NCBI GenBank assembly: GCA_001566745.1 | Contig: KQ964565.1 | Coordinates: 12,666 to 76,665 of the forward strand | Direction: 5' to 3' | DNA from: Conidiobolus coronatus NRRL 28638 | Lineage: Eukaryota; Entomophthoromycota; Entomophthoromycetes; Entomophthorales; Conidiobolaceae | DNA length: 64,000 nt | Shown here: in pieces, positions 19,320 to 30,682 of the stretch | Numbering within the stretch: the stretch's first letter is position 1 | How the letters are laid out: each line of letters starts with the position of its first letter | Translations under genes and position numbers: made by a program | Notes under the pieces: generated by a model | The model's input: only the letters and a program-made list of their open reading frames with translations | What the model was told of the DNA's origin: nothing | Database searches by the model: none

Positions 19320-20520
19320 ATTATATAAGACACAAACTTATTGGGTCATTGGTACGCGTGCACTGTTGAATATTTGACAAAAGAATAGTTAGGAATTCCG
19401 CACCTAGCTTTTGCTCAGTGGGTGATTGGTTTGATGTTATGGCTATTTCTTCCACTTTGCGAACTTCTATTACTTTTACTTCTTTGACGCTGACTTCCCT
19501 TTTTATGGAACCGGTGTTAAAATCCCTATTATTGTGTCCAATAGCATTGAAGGTTTTTTAATATTAAATCACTTGACAATTAGCTATGGTTACGAGGCTA
19601 TTTTAGTATGGATATTGTATAATCCTTTGATGATAGAGCGGCGACTTCATTCCAATACTCATCAAGTTTTGGGCAGTTTAAATATTTATGTGGATGGTAT
19701 TAATTAATTCTCGCCATTTCTATAAAAGCGCTTTATGCTTTGGTGGTGTTTTTTTGCTTTCATGACTGTTATCCATATGCTTATGTGTCATAAAAGTCGA
19801 GTAGGCTAAGCCTCCATTTAGTGGTTTAGTAGTCAACTTCACCATTTTTGTGGCTTTGCCTGGGACCCATATTGTCTTCTGAACTAATTTCTCTAGCCGG
19901 GCTAGTTATTTTTACGTAAAAATATTGAGTATGATCAATACATCGGAATGGTCAGTAATAAGTTCCAAGTAACCCCATTTAGAGAAACCCAAAAAGCTAG
20001 GTGACGGGTTGGCTTGTTTACAGTTTGGATGCAAATTAAAGTGATAAATGCTGGTTAACTAAAATGACAATATCGTCGACGAAAGCTAGAGCTTAAAGCT
20101 AGAGCTTATATTCTACTGGTCTAGGGAAATAACATAGCCTTTTGTGATCTTGGATTGCCCTAGTTTAATGGCGTTATCGAGAAGGCTTACATTTCCCATA
20201 TAAATTGATTGAGTAAATGCAAACTGTTTTTACATGATATTCTCGAGATAATTGCTTTGAAGTCTTCGTTGAATAGCGTAGTTACTAGCAAAATTTGTGT
20301 TCTTTTGCTTGGTTTACTAGACGAATCGTACCACCAGCTTATGGTTACCAGCCTGTGATCTGAAAAGAGTATTTCGAGAGTACTATAATATACTATTCTG
20401 CTATTAATCTCTTGGTCAGCGTAGATACTGTCAATTATCGACATTGATTTATGTGTTTTGTTTACCCTTGTGAAGCGTCCCATATTGTTATTACTTTTTG
20501 TACTTTTACGTGTACATTTT
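19320..20520 (-). mobile_element. Non-LTR retrotransposon relic (second LINE copy)
   Basis: On the minus strand, 20,483-20,187 gives an endonuclease C-terminus (IIDSIYADQEINSRI, then FSDHRLVTISW), and directly after it, near 20,085, comes LAFVDDIVILVNQH, the F-[VA]-DD catalytic block of the reverse transcriptase. The part that should lie between (most of RT) is deleted. The following 700 bases read as an eroded RT C-terminus in changing frames (LARLEKLVQKTIWVPGKAT), ending near 19,330 just upstream of NPRL2. The YADD-equivalent is FVDD. This copy is in opposite orientation to the LINE at 11.4-13.2 kb and differs in sequence. Confidence 0.8.
20083..20111. repeat. 13-bp tandem duplication
   Basis: agctagagcttaa occurs twice in contact, inside the second LINE relic next to the catalytic block of its reverse transcriptase. 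Confidence 0.75.
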
Positions 20521-21212
20521 CTCCCACTTATCTTCCGATATGTTTGCTGTGACCTTCCATGCTGGCTTGCCCGAATTATTCTTGCATGCTGTCGCTGTTG
20601 ATGGACTTAGTTTTTTAAATTCAAACCGAGAACAATTATAGGTATGATGCATCATTAAGCGCATATCACCTTGAGACTTAACAATTGATACATTGCAAGT
20701 ACCTCCGTTAGTTATAAGTCACCCAGTAACTAATAGTATGGTATAAAACGCAGCAAAACTACCTTATTGTCCAACGGACTCCGGCTAATACGGCTACTAC
20801 AAGCATAGGCTTTTTACCCTCAATAAACTGTACTTCTCCCACACCTTCGTTGTGAGCGCACTTCACTTTTTCAACGCTCTTGTGTATACAAGGCACTGAA
20901 GGACAGAAACTATGCACTTCTTGAGTTTGGTGGTTTATTAGAGGAGAGGTGTCAAAGTATAAATAACTTTGAATCTTTATATTTAAAATTAGTGATGTCC
21001 TGAGGGGCTGAAGGAAATTATGACCGATCCGGGGAGGAATAATTAGGCTCTTTATTATTTAGAGTTTTCGTAATTACAATAGATAATATAGTTAAAGACA
21101 ATTTGAAAGATTTGGCTTCTAATATGAGTTAACCTCTTTAAGCAAATTAAACAAATCGGGGTTTTAATCTAGCCAACACAGATAAGTGCAACTATTTGAA
21201 CAATTACCCAAT
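20521..21212. other. Degenerate sequence upstream of LINE relic
   Basis: Short open stretches only. It could contain the 5' portion of the minus-strand LINE, but I find no motif that proves it. Confidence 0.35.
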
Positions 21213-21347
21213 TTAATCACTCAAAGCGTTGCAAAGTTCATTTGTAGCTTGAAGATCGTGACCATGTCGAATTCTTGCTCCAAGTTCTCTAGCAAGCATC
21301 TCGGCTTTAACTGGTAATGAAAATGGCATGGGTATAACTTTAACCAT
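21213..21347 (-). pseudogene. Short orphan coding fragment
   Basis: A 44-codon minus-strand frame with ATG and very protein-like content (MPFSLPVKAEMLARELGA, RIRHGHDLQATNEL). I do not recognise the family. The size suggests the 3' end of a lost gene more than a complete small protein; the frame is closed by a stop a few codons upstream of the ATG. Confidence 0.35.
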
Positions 21348-21388
21348 GATAACAGTTAGAAGTTACTTTTAACACTCCTAGAACTCCA

Positions 21389-21930
21389 CTAATAGCCGGA
21401 TTCTAGAGAAAACAGGTGTTGGAATTGCTGGTGAAACAAACTAATCTTTGAGCTACAGAATAAAGATGAAGAAGGAAACTTACTAGCTAATGCACTGTTA
21501 AAGCCAGTCATTCCATTAATATTCCAACTAACTTCGTGGCTGTAACTATTCAAACCGTTATTTACTTCATTATAAGGATAGAGATAATACCCCTTTAATC
21601 GGCAAGGGTAATCACATATAAGCACCCCAAGGGCATAATACTAAGTTTAATTTTATTTGAAAAGTTTGGTGAGAAAGAGAGACAAACAGAAGGTTAGAGG
21701 TAGTAAGTTCTTTCAAACACTAACACTTTGACAAAATACTGGGTTAATGGCTTTTTACTCTTTCTTTTCTTCTCGGGATCTCCCCAAAGTGCTGTTTCAT
21801 AGGCAATCTCACGGAAAGGTTTCACTTTAGTGTTTCAACACTTTCAAGTCCAATTGGTAATCTTTTGGGTTCATATTGCACCAAAGCATCGTAACCAGTT
21901 TCCTTGAAAGCTAAAAGGGCCACCTAATAC
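21389..21930 (-). pseudogene. Unplaced coding fragments in two frames
   Basis: The minus strand has an open stretch at 21,625-21,389 (CRLKGYYLYPYNEVNNGLN) and, further upstream at about 21,930-21,760, LLAFKETGYDALVQYEPKRL then, in another frame, PFREIAYETALWGDPEKKRK. The second pair reads like one protein broken by a frameshift near 21,830. I cannot name either; both are truncated. Confidence 0.35.
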
Positions 21931-22023
21931 ATAAAGTATTTTAAACAAAGACGAATAACTTTATTTTCCCGATACTCAGCATATTGTTTATAAACTTATT
22001 CAGTTGTTGATAATAGCTTAAAG

Positions 22024-22434
22024 TTGATAGAAGGGATAACCAAGTTAATAAAAGATAATGAGGAAGAAAGCTACCCTGAGTCAAATGAGATACCTCAAAG
22101 CAAGCCCACTGCCACTAAAAACGATTCATCTGGATCTGAAGAAATGTCTTATCATGAAGTTGCAGCTTCTCTCTTAGAAGCTTATTTTGCTCCTATTGTA
22201 CCTATGTATAACAACCAACCAGAATATCAAACCGCACAATCACCTCAGAAAATCATGCCAAAACAGACTCAACATTACCAGATGGCTCACCCAACTATGG
22301 TTAAAGAAGACAGGGATTCTTTACCGACTCCAGATAAACTTTATGGAGGTAGCTCAGGCACCGCTACAACCTCCTGCTCCTCCCCCCCTCTAAATTCTTT
22401 CATGCTCAACACCAGCCATTCAACTACACATTAA
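22024..22434 (+). pseudogene. Low-complexity soluble protein fragment
   Basis: A 136-codon frame with no ATG at its beginning; the first Met codons are internal. It is rich in Ser, Thr, Gln and Pro, with EEMSYHEVAASLLEAYFAPI as its only ordered-looking segment and a disordered tail (SGTATTSCSSPPLNSF). It may be the 3' part of a transcription-factor-like gene or an unknown regulator. It converges on the giant ankyrin gene, about 100 bases away. No family recognised. Confidence 0.35.
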
Positions 22435-22531
22435 GCCCACAATAAGCAGAATTACTACTATATATTCATCAAATGTCAAAAAAGAAAGTAAAATTATAAT
22501 AAAAAACACAAAATCTCAAACCTCAACCCCT

Positions 22532-25500
22532 TCACTCAATCGGATCAACATCAGGACGGTACATATCATACATATGGCGACCAATCTGTTTTTCAATCGA
22601 TCGCAACACAATCTTACCTGTCTTTCTAAACCTCAACATCTTCTTTCGAGATAACTCCTCAGGAGTAGATAGCTCGTTATCACCACCCATACCCTCCTCT
22701 TCATTCTCAGAATCCTCCTCCTTTTCTTGCTCGTTATCTTCACCCTCGGTCTTCTTCGATTTATCCTCAGCAGTCGTCACAGCTAGCCGGTTAGCAACCT
22801 CATTAGCCTCATGCAATGTAACCAACTTTCGAGGTCCAACTTTGTCTTCCGGAACTTCAGAAAAGATCTTGTGAAGATTTAAGATCAAATGTCGGCTGTT
22901 CTTATCAATTGCTTCATAACTTCTATTGCTATAATATCGGTTAGGTCTTTTTCCCGATCCAGAACCTTTATTGTGTCTTTCATTATACTCCTTCTTGTTG
23001 TTCTCTTCTTCCTCAGCAATCTTAGCCGGCGTTTTATCAAGAATACTCTCACGAACTCGGTATCTATGATTCTGGTTCAACAATCCCTCAGCAGGCATCT
23101 CGTTAATGTAGAATGACGTAATCAGACCATCAGCAATCTCAACTGGTGTTCTACCAACAGCATTTTCACGAGAAATCATATCCGGACGATACTTGACTAA
23201 AACTTTCGCAGTTTCTGGCAATCTCTTCATCACAGTAGAATGCAAAGGAGCATCTCCCGCACCATTAATGATATCAAGCTCTTCACCACTGCTAAATTCC
23301 AGAATCGTCTCTGCAATCTGGGCCATGTCCTTATCTCTCATACAAGCATTTCCAGAACTGATCTGGCTATTCGGTCCATGCTCACAAAGAATCAACCAGT
23401 GTAACGGGGTAAGAGAACCGGGTTTTGTCATACAACGCTCAACAAACATGCTTGGACGGATTAAATCATCGATCAGGCCAAACAGCTTTCTGTAAGAATC
23501 ATACTTAATCCTCAACTTAATCTGTTCCCTTTTAACAAAGCTAGCGGGAGGATAGATAGCCATATGAACAAGATTATGTCCCTGATAATCTTTCAAAGTC
23601 TGATTGGCCCCATTCTCAATCAACAATTTTGCGTAATTATGATGATGAGAAAAGAATGCGATCATCAAAGGAGTCCACCCATTTGGAGATCGTGAATCAA
23701 CGTTATCAGGCATCTTCTTTAACAAGTATTTCAACAATTCAACCGAGTTTTCTTGAATAGGCGCCATAACAACCGAATGAAGCACCAAGAACGAGTTCAT
23801 ACCCAACCAGCTATTAAGCATATTATCAAACCCGGCAGTTGGTTCAGCCAGACACTTGTACTTCTGGTCCTTTTTAGCAACCTTGATGAAGTCCTTGAAA
23901 AGTTTTTGAGGATTAGGAAGCCCAGAAAGATCAAAATCGCCATTAAAAAACTCTTCATAATCATCTTCATCATCGTTTTCAAAGATGGCAACACCCCTCA
24001 ACATCCACACAACAATCTCAGCATCACTAGAGTAAGCACTCTTCAGAAGAAGTGATTCAATATTGCTCAACTTAGCAATAGACGAATCAAAAGACATGCC
24101 AGCTCCTCGCGAAGCCCAATCCTTTCTCTTTTTGCCATATACCATCAATCCTTGGTAGAATTGACTCTTGTTCTTGACTACCGCCTGAGGATCCATCTTG
24201 TCATTATTCTTTGCTTCTGAAGCAATCTTTTTCTGAGCACGATTAAGCATGACATCCAATGGCAACCCAGAACCACACAGCTTCATCAGTTTAGCAAGAT
24301 ATACTTTTTTGTTTTTATTTTTAAAGGCTGCATCAAACACATCGGTTGGAGGAATATAGATAGTAGAAATCGGACCCATCGGAGCAGGAGGGAGATATGT
24401 GTTGGTATGTTCAGCTTGCTGGGCTGCAGTCTTTGCTGCAACCAGTTTTGGATCCTTCGAGCAATCAATCGCGCCATTCAAAACAAAGTTGAACATCTTC
24501 AAATCTTCTTTTTCCATTGCATGACTCAGAAGGTTGGTATAAATAAATGCAGGGAATGGAGCCTTGTCGCAATCTTTGTTCTTTTCATTTTTCCTGATCC
24601 GCTCCTCTTCATCATCAGTATATAACTCAATATATTCAAAATATTTCGACTGAGTATTCTCCTTTTTATCTTCCCCTTTCACAAATGTATGATTCTGATA
24701 GGTCTGGCACCGGCGTTCAAACAACTCGATCGGAGAGTTCGAGCTTTTAACAAGACGGGATTGTTGGTCAGCAATATCGATAGTAAACACTTCAGCCTCG
24801 TTCTTCGAAGTGATAAAGTTTTTATTGAGATCTGAATCAACTGAAGAGTCCCCATCATCAATATCATTGTTCAAAGAATAGCGGACATTTGTTTTGCTTG
24901 GAGAATACTGTTGGAGAGCAATCTTGATGATCTCAGAAGCTGCTTCATAATGACCATTGATAACCGCGATCGAATAGATCGAGTTCCCAAAATGATCAAA
25001 GACGGCCACCTCCAATGGATCATTATCTTCTTTTTCACCCCATGGAGCAAGAGTAAGCTTCTTGATTTTTTCAATATCGCCAACCCAAGCAGCTTCAAAA
25101 AGCTCGGTATAATGACTGTTCACAAAGTAGCCATTTCGGTAGGAACCAGAACTGAAATCGTAACCCAATTTCATGATTTCGGTCTTCTTCCCAATCGAAT
25201 CAGATTCATTTTTGGTAATCTTAGGAATTTCTGGATGAAGATCGTAAAATTTCTTGGCCTCCTTCTTCATCAATGCCTCTTTCAAGATATTATAACCGTC
25301 TAAAACTTCCTGAACCTTCTGCTTTTTCAACTCCCAGGCATTGGTTTGCAAAGTGCTCCCATTATTCCTATTGAATATTCCATTCTTTTCCGCCTCCAAT
25401 CTCATTGTTTTGAAAGTGTGTTGGTAGGTACCAGGAACAAGATCCTTAAGATAATAATCATCCGAAGCAAGCTGGTTGCGTTCAAAAGTCGTCTCCATCG

Positions 25501-28393
25501 TATCAGATTTGTTTTTAATCCATTCCTCCAATTTGGTGCATGACTCTATCACTGCATCCAGAATTGATTGTCCAAGATGTAACGCATTTGGTCCAAACCC
25601 GACACCAGGTGTGGAGGGCATCAAAGAGTTGCAATCGGCGCCTGAATCAAGCAACAAAAGAGCCAGTTTAGGGTTTTCATTCAAGATTGCTAAAGATATG
25701 GGTTGACAGATGTTTTGCTCAAAGTTTGGAACCGAATCAACAATCCTGTAGTAAGATTCCTTAACCTCAGCATTACGGATTTTAACTGATCTAGACCATT
25801 TCTTATGTTCAATTTCCGGAGAAGCACCAATATCGAGAAGTTTTTTGGTAGCCTCATAGTCGTTCAGCTTCACCGCAATAGACAAAGGTGTGTTAGTGCT
25901 AGGATTCCATTTGTTACCTCCGATAGAAACATAATCAACTGCAAGTTTGAAAGCAGCATTGCTTGTCTCCATATAGACATCAACAAGTTTTTTGCATAAA
26001 GCAACAGCGTAAAGAATAGGAGTGTTTTGGTCCTTATCAGCCTGAGCAGGTGTGGCTCCAAGTGACAATAACATTTTGGTCATTAAAACAGCTCTGTCTC
26101 CAGGAAGCATTAATGCAAGAACTAGGGGAAGAATCGTCCCTTCGAGCTCACGAGTATAGTTATTATACAGTTTAATAGGCAACAAAAGATCAGCTCCATA
26201 TTCTCCAACCAAAACCCGAACACTTTCTAATTGACCATTAATAACGGCAAGATGAAGAGGAGAGCATGGGGAATCCCAGGCCAAAACGTTAATATCATAG
26301 AAATCAGGCCCAAGATCGTTTTCCTCAGGAACAGCTTCAGACGAAGGATCTATGTTGCTCTTGTTATCATTCAAGCTAATTTCTACAAAAGAAGAAGTAA
26401 GGTGTGTTTTTGTACCAATGGGTTTGGCATCTGCAGTCTCAATCTCGTCAACATCATCCATATCAACACCCTTGTCGTCAGAATGGATCTCCTTTAACTT
26501 TTTCAAAACGCTGCCATCAGAGTCTTTGTTGTTGCCATCCTTTTTGCTTTCTTCTAAAGCCGCTTTTCGTTTCAAGCCTTCTTTCTCCAATTCAGCTTCT
26601 TCGTTTTCTGAACTCTTATTAAGCAAAATCTTGATCATTTCAGCCTCTCCTCTAGATGAAGCAATATGAAGGGCAGTCTGACCGTCGGCCAGTCGAGCAA
26701 CTATTCTAGCTCCATTATCAACCAAACATTTCACAATCTCAGACGAGGAAGTCATGCAAGCAAGGTGAAGAGGAGTTCTTCCAGTATAGTCTCTTTGATT
26801 AGGATCAGAGCCTTCTTGCTTGAGCCATTCTTCTACAGCAGCAAGATCTTTAGTGACAATTGCATGGCATAATTTTGTGGTGTTACTAACGTAAGCCATT
26901 TCTGTCCAGTCGTCTTCTGTAAGAGGTTTGAAACTACCGATTTGCTGGCGACCAGGATTGTCAATGATAAACTTCATTTCACCGCTAATGTAGATTTCAG
27001 CGTCCTTCTTTGCCACCTCTTTTTCATCATAAGTGATCGGTACAGGACATTCACAACAGCAGTCTTTGACAATATCTTCAACTCTACCAAAAAAGGCGGG
27101 ATGGCGATGAAGATGAACATCTCTAGCCTTGGATTGGTTCCATTCGGCGTTTAGAAGAAGGTCCTTAGTGTAGAGTAGTTTCTCAATTTTCTTAGCATTG
27201 AACTTGGGGCCATATGGAACAGTGAATGTATGATAGTTTGAAACTTCTTCATAATCAACCCACTCTGAAATTTCATCTTCCCAATCGTTTTTGATATTTC
27301 CAACCAACTTACTTGCCGATGATTGGGAGGTTGGGGGGCGTCCTCGCTCTAAACGACGTTGACGAAGATAGAGATCACGATCAGAACTAGAAGGGAGTCG
27401 TTCCAGAACCAAAAGACGGGCAAGACCAACCGTTCTTGGGAAGTTTCTCTCAAAAATAGTAGGATCAATCTTTGAACGGTAAAGATTTTCCCAGTATATT
27501 TCAAATCCTCGTCTAGAATACTTTGATAAACGGTTTTCATACGACGGAGATCGACGGCTGAGGTCAATTTCATTAATTTGAGTCATATAAGAAACAACGG
27601 CTCTGGGTGAAGCATAAACCTGGTTTCCGTCATAAGCAGCACAGGCACAGTCAACATCGAATCCAGTCAGGATCTCTGAAATAGACCCATAAATTCGAAG
27701 AACGATTTGAATGTGTCTGGTGGGGTATTGGCTAGCAATTGTAATAGCATATTTTGTTCTAACAATAGTAACCTCACTAAGAATTGCATCACGAATCTTC
27801 TTTTCGATTTGTTTGATTTTCTCGATTCCTTCTTGTTCGGTAAGACCGTAAAGGAAAAGATCCACATCTGAAGCAGGAGCAACGATTTCATGATAATACT
27901 TCCGAAGTGCCCGTTTAGACCCTTTATACTTGTCTGGAATTGGCAACAATGGGGTCACAGCAGCGGAACCAGCAACAACGACGTTGCTCCAGTCCATATC
28001 AGCCAAAGCACCTTCTGAAAAGACGGAAAAGTTGGCCTGGAAATCTTTTAAGCTGGTTTGAATTGCAGGACTTCCGCTTTTATGACGGGCTTCATCAGCC
28101 AATGGCATCACATATTTTTGGATTTCCTCTTCAGACTCGGATTTTGGGTTTCTAGCATGGGCTACAACGGATGATTCGTGGCCTTTGAAGAGAGGAACAA
28201 CATTGAGAAATGGGTCTTTGAGAATTTCATTGTTTCTATCTTGAGCGTAGACTTCACGGAGTTTAGCCTCGTATGCCCGATACGGTTTCAAGAGCTCTCT
28301 CAAGGAAGAATCTTTGTTTTTTGTGATGTATGCGAGGAATTCAGAAACAGGGGTTGGGATGGTTGGAATGGTGAGGTCGGAAGAAGAAGCCAT
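22532..28393 (-). CDS. Giant nucleotidyltransferase-fold/ankyrin-repeat protein
   Basis: A single uninterrupted frame of 1953 codons with a clear ATG. Residues 135-265 show a nucleotidyltransferase-fold signature: NVVVAGSAAVTPLLP with Gly142-Ser143, then SDVDLFLYGL with Asp176 and Asp178, then after IQIVLRIYGS the third acidic strand GFDVDCACAAYDG with Asp246/Asp248. The following block NEIDLSRRSPSYENRLSKYS is strongly conserved in related fungal proteins as I recall them. Ankyrin repeats start at about 505 (GRTPLHLACMTSSSEIVKCL, DGQTALHIASSRGEAEMI), with more at about 690-960 and 1540-1770 (NGWTPLMIAFFSHHHNYAKL, GAGDAPLHSTVMKRL). Acidic linkers and a charged C-terminal tail (EDNEQEKEEDSENEEEG) follow. 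No signal peptide or membrane segment. The family is widespread in fungi but to my knowledge uncharacterised; nucleotide transfer is inferred from the acidic triad only. Intact and flanked by relics on both sides. Confidence 0.85.
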   Translation of the reverse strand: MASSSDLTIPTIPTPVSEFLAYITKNKDSSLRELLKPYRAYEAKLREVYAQDRNNEILKDPFLNVVPLFKGHESSVVAHARNPKSESEEEIQKYVMPLADEARHKSGSPAIQTSLKDFQANFSVFSEGALADMDWSNVVVAGSAAVTPLLPIPDKYKGSKRALRKYYHEIVAPASDVDLFLYGLTEQEGIEKIKQIEKKIRDAILSEVTIVRTKYAITIASQYPTRHIQIVLRIYGSISEILTGFDVDCACAAYDGNQVYASPRAVVSYMTQINEIDLSRRSPSYENRLSKYSRRGFEIYWENLYRSKIDPTIFERNFPRTVGLARLLVLERLPSSSDRDLYLRQRRLERGRPPTSQSSASKLVGNIKNDWEDEISEWVDYEEVSNYHTFTVPYGPKFNAKKIEKLLYTKDLLLNAEWNQSKARDVHLHRHPAFFGRVEDIVKDCCCECPVPITYDEKEVAKKDAEIYISGEMKFIIDNPGRQQIGSFKPLTEDDWTEMAYVSNTTKLCHAIVTKDLAAVEEWLKQEGSDPNQRDYTGRTPLHLACMTSSSEIVKCLVDNGARIVARLADGQTALHIASSRGEAEMIKILLNKSSENEEAELEKEGLKRKAALEESKKDGNNKDSDGSVLKKLKEIHSDDKGVDMDDVDEIETADAKPIGTKTHLTSSFVEISLNDNKSNIDPSSEAVPEENDLGPDFYDINVLAWDSPCSPLHLAVINGQLESVRVLVGEYGADLLLPIKLYNNYTRELEGTILPLVLALMLPGDRAVLMTKMLLSLGATPAQADKDQNTPILYAVALCKKLVDVYMETSNAAFKLAVDYVSIGGNKWNPSTNTPLSIAVKLNDYEATKKLLDIGASPEIEHKKWSRSVKIRNAEVKESYYRIVDSVPNFEQNICQPISLAILNENPKLALLLLDSGADCNSLMPSTPGVGFGPNALHLGQSILDAVIESCTKLEEWIKNKSDTMETTFERNQLASDDYYLKDLVPGTYQHTFKTMRLEAEKNGIFNRNNGSTLQTNAWELKKQKVQEVLDGYNILKEALMKKEAKKFYDLHPEIPKITKNESDSIGKKTEIMKLGYDFSSGSYRNGYFVNSHYTELFEAAWVGDIEKIKKLTLAPWGEKEDNDPLEVAVFDHFGNSIYSIAVINGHYEAASEIIKIALQQYSPSKTNVRYSLNNDIDDGDSSVDSDLNKNFITSKNEAEVFTIDIADQQSRLVKSSNSPIELFERRCQTYQNHTFVKGEDKKENTQSKYFEYIELYTDDEEERIRKNEKNKDCDKAPFPAFIYTNLLSHAMEKEDLKMFNFVLNGAIDCSKDPKLVAAKTAAQQAEHTNTYLPPAPMGPISTIYIPPTDVFDAAFKNKNKKVYLAKLMKLCGSGLPLDVMLNRAQKKIASEAKNNDKMDPQAVVKNKSQFYQGLMVYGKKRKDWASRGAGMSFDSSIAKLSNIESLLLKSAYSSDAEIVVWMLRGVAIFENDDEDDYEEFFNGDFDLSGLPNPQKLFKDFIKVAKKDQKYKCLAEPTAGFDNMLNSWLGMNSFLVLHSVVMAPIQENSVELLKYLLKKMPDNVDSRSPNGWTPLMIAFFSHHHNYAKLLIENGANQTLKDYQGHNLVHMAIYPPASFVKREQIKLRIKYDSYRKLFGLIDDLIRPSMFVERCMTKPGSLTPLHWLILCEHGPNSQISSGNACMRDKDMAQIAETILEFSSGEELDIINGAGDAPLHSTVMKRLPETAKVLVKYRPDMISRENAVGRTPVEIADGLITSFYINEMPAEGLLNQNHRYRVRESILDKTPAKIAEEEENNKKEYNERHNKGSGSGKRPNRYYSNRSYEAIDKNSRHLILNLHKIFSEVPEDKVGPRKLVTLHEANEVANRLAVTTAEDKSKKTEGEDNEQEKEEDSENEEEGMGGDNELSTPEELSRKKMLRFRKTGKIVLRSIEKQIGRHMYDMYRPDVDPIE

Positions 28394-28539
28394 GGTGAGT
28401 GTATTTCTTTTGAATATTTTTTAATTAATTTTTTTTATCAGCCAGATAATTGTTCCTTGTCAGGAGAAAAAGTAGGTCACGTGCTAATTTTGATACCAAA
28501 CTTATCCATTTGCCATGGCTTCCAACCCTCTAAATGACA

Positions 28540-28970
28540 ATGATGTTCTCAATTGGATGGTCTGCATGTGGAGCTACTATTGCAGAATAGAGCAAGGTTA
28601 TTACTATGGAGAGCTATTCACGGCGGTGCCATTACAAACAATTATTGTTATGAAACTATAAGTAAAAAGAAATCCAAGAAAAATTATGATAGAAGCTATC
28701 GAAAATAAGCAAAATGGTGTAGTGTGCACTTGCTAGAATTTATTCAACGTTTTGGATGCCCTCAACAAATTCTTTCAGACCAAGGCTCAACTCTAACCGC
28801 GGATGTATGGAAATAGTACTGAAAGAACTTCAAATAGAAGGCAGATCTACTGCTTCCTACACACCATCGACTAATGGTGCGCCAACAACTCCAAAGAATT
28901 TAGCTCTTAATCAGGATGAGCTACTCACAGGGAATTCAGACGTACACGAGTAAGTTTAATCTTATCGATA
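28540..28970 (+). mobile_element. Ty3/gypsy integrase fragment
   Basis: The plus strand near 28,730 reads LLEFIQRFGCPQQILSDQGSTL then TADVWK, i.e. the second catalytic Asp of the DD35E integrase in its usual F..PQ.I.SD.G..F setting. In the next frame, KELQIEGRSTASYTPSTNGAP, the Y.P.TNGQ.ER block, follows with the catalytic Glu region altered (APTTPKN in place of QvER). Interrupted by stops; only the integrase core is left. Confidence 0.75.
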
Positions 28971-30682
28971 GGCAGCTAAGGAAGGGGCTATACTGGACAA
29001 CGGTTAAGCAGAGACAAATAAAGACTTTTTCATATGACAATTAGTCTTTATTAGCAAGCTTTTTATATAATTTTATTTATTTTTTGTTTAAATACTTAGC
29101 AGCTGAAGTTAATGATATAATCTGGAAAGTTGAAGAAGTTTTACCATACTTCCATCGAGACTTAATATAATAACTCGTTAATAAGTCAATATAGTTTTCT
29201 TCTTATCAATATTCATTAACAAATTTACATTTGGCTGAATAATTCTTAGAAATCCAGAAGTGAGACGAACTTCTGTTTAGAGCTATTACACGGTAGCAGC
29301 AACTTAAGTCACTATATAAAGTTGTTTAATCTTTAAAAGAACACCACCTCAACAGCGCTATTCACAAAGGTCTTAACGATGTTATCATGCTCCAGAGGTT
29401 TTACTGAGACAGAGACATGACGGAGGCGTTGATCTTTGGGCTCTAGATGTTTGCCTATTTGAAAAGAATTAAAGGCTTTAACTTTATTGATCTTCGTTGA
29501 AATTAATAGCTTCTATTAAGAATCGAATTCGGGGTCAAGCCGGAGTTAAAAGACGCAATCAAAACGAAATAATAAAATGGGCCGTTTATTAGATAAGGTT
29601 GTTAAACCCTTATGTATCATTATATCTCAAGTATCTAATATATTCCCTACGTTTCCAGCCAGATGTCTCTGTTTGTGGCGCTTCACCAGCTGCTCTGCTT
29701 GCAATTTAATATAAAAAACCTTCGATAGTGTTTAGTTTCACTAGCTTTGTGCTAGTCAATTTGCCACCATAATAAGATTCCCCAGCACCTGAGTCACCTA
29801 TTATTAAAAAACATTACACTTAGATTGGCCCGCTACACAATCAAGATAGAAGTTTAGAGTTTAGTGTAAAAATGTCTTTCTGGGGTATTCTGAAGATTCA
29901 GTATGATACTTCTTTTGTCTACATCTTCTCGTGCACAGTAATCTTAATACTTTTGGGTCTTACTTCTTGTAATTTGGTTGATATAGTCATTAAATTTAAT
30001 ACCGTGTTCTCTGCGGCACGAACATAAGTTGATATAAAATGTACGAGAAAGTATATTATCGCTTAACCATTGAGTAGGCACGATATCACCTAATTATTTG
30101 GCCACAACCACATCTGCATCTTTTGCGGGTTCTTGTAACTATTAAGCATTGACTATTTTTGTTTAACAGGTATAGGCAGATAATATGGTATACGACATAT
30201 ACTACAGTTCATTTTTCTTTAACTTTTCGCTCAAACGTTAACTATATGCATTATTTTAATAAAATATTATTTACTTGAAAAGAACTGGTATTCTTTTTAA
30301 AGCATTACATTATATTGTTGGTAGATGACTGCTTCCACTCACTTCGCTCGTTAACTTTATCGCGCTCAGTTGGTGTTAACAGCTGAGAAACCTTAAACGG
30401 CAAAAAGCTAAACTGTCGTAGCTGAGTTAGTTTGGATCAAATAACCGACATTGCTTCGATTTCTAGACGATGGAGCTTTATGTGAAGCGATTGAAGTTGG
30501 GTTTTACTTAAGATTAGCTCATTGACTTAATCTTGCATACCCTCGGGTATTCTAATTAGCGGTAATGAGCTTAATGCACTAACCTGGAACAATGAAAATG
30601 TGTGCAAAAGCAAGTGCATTGAGAAGTGATACTGGCAATATTTATGGTTTAATTAAATATATATAAGTGAAAAATAATTAGA
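28971..30682. other. 1.7 kb without a supportable gene
   Basis: Stops occur frequently in every frame. A minus-strand piece near 29,800 (IIGDSGAGESYYGGKLTSTK) and another near 29,650 look coding-like, possibly retroelement protease-region debris, but too short to call. No LTR, terminal repeat or RNA gene was found. The last bases before 30,683 presumably hold the acetyltransferase promoter. Confidence 0.4.

Noticed and set aside
22889-27891. Many frames of 60-130 codons overlapping the giant ankyrin gene
   Set aside because: All are shadows of the 1953-codon frame; none has conserved motifs.
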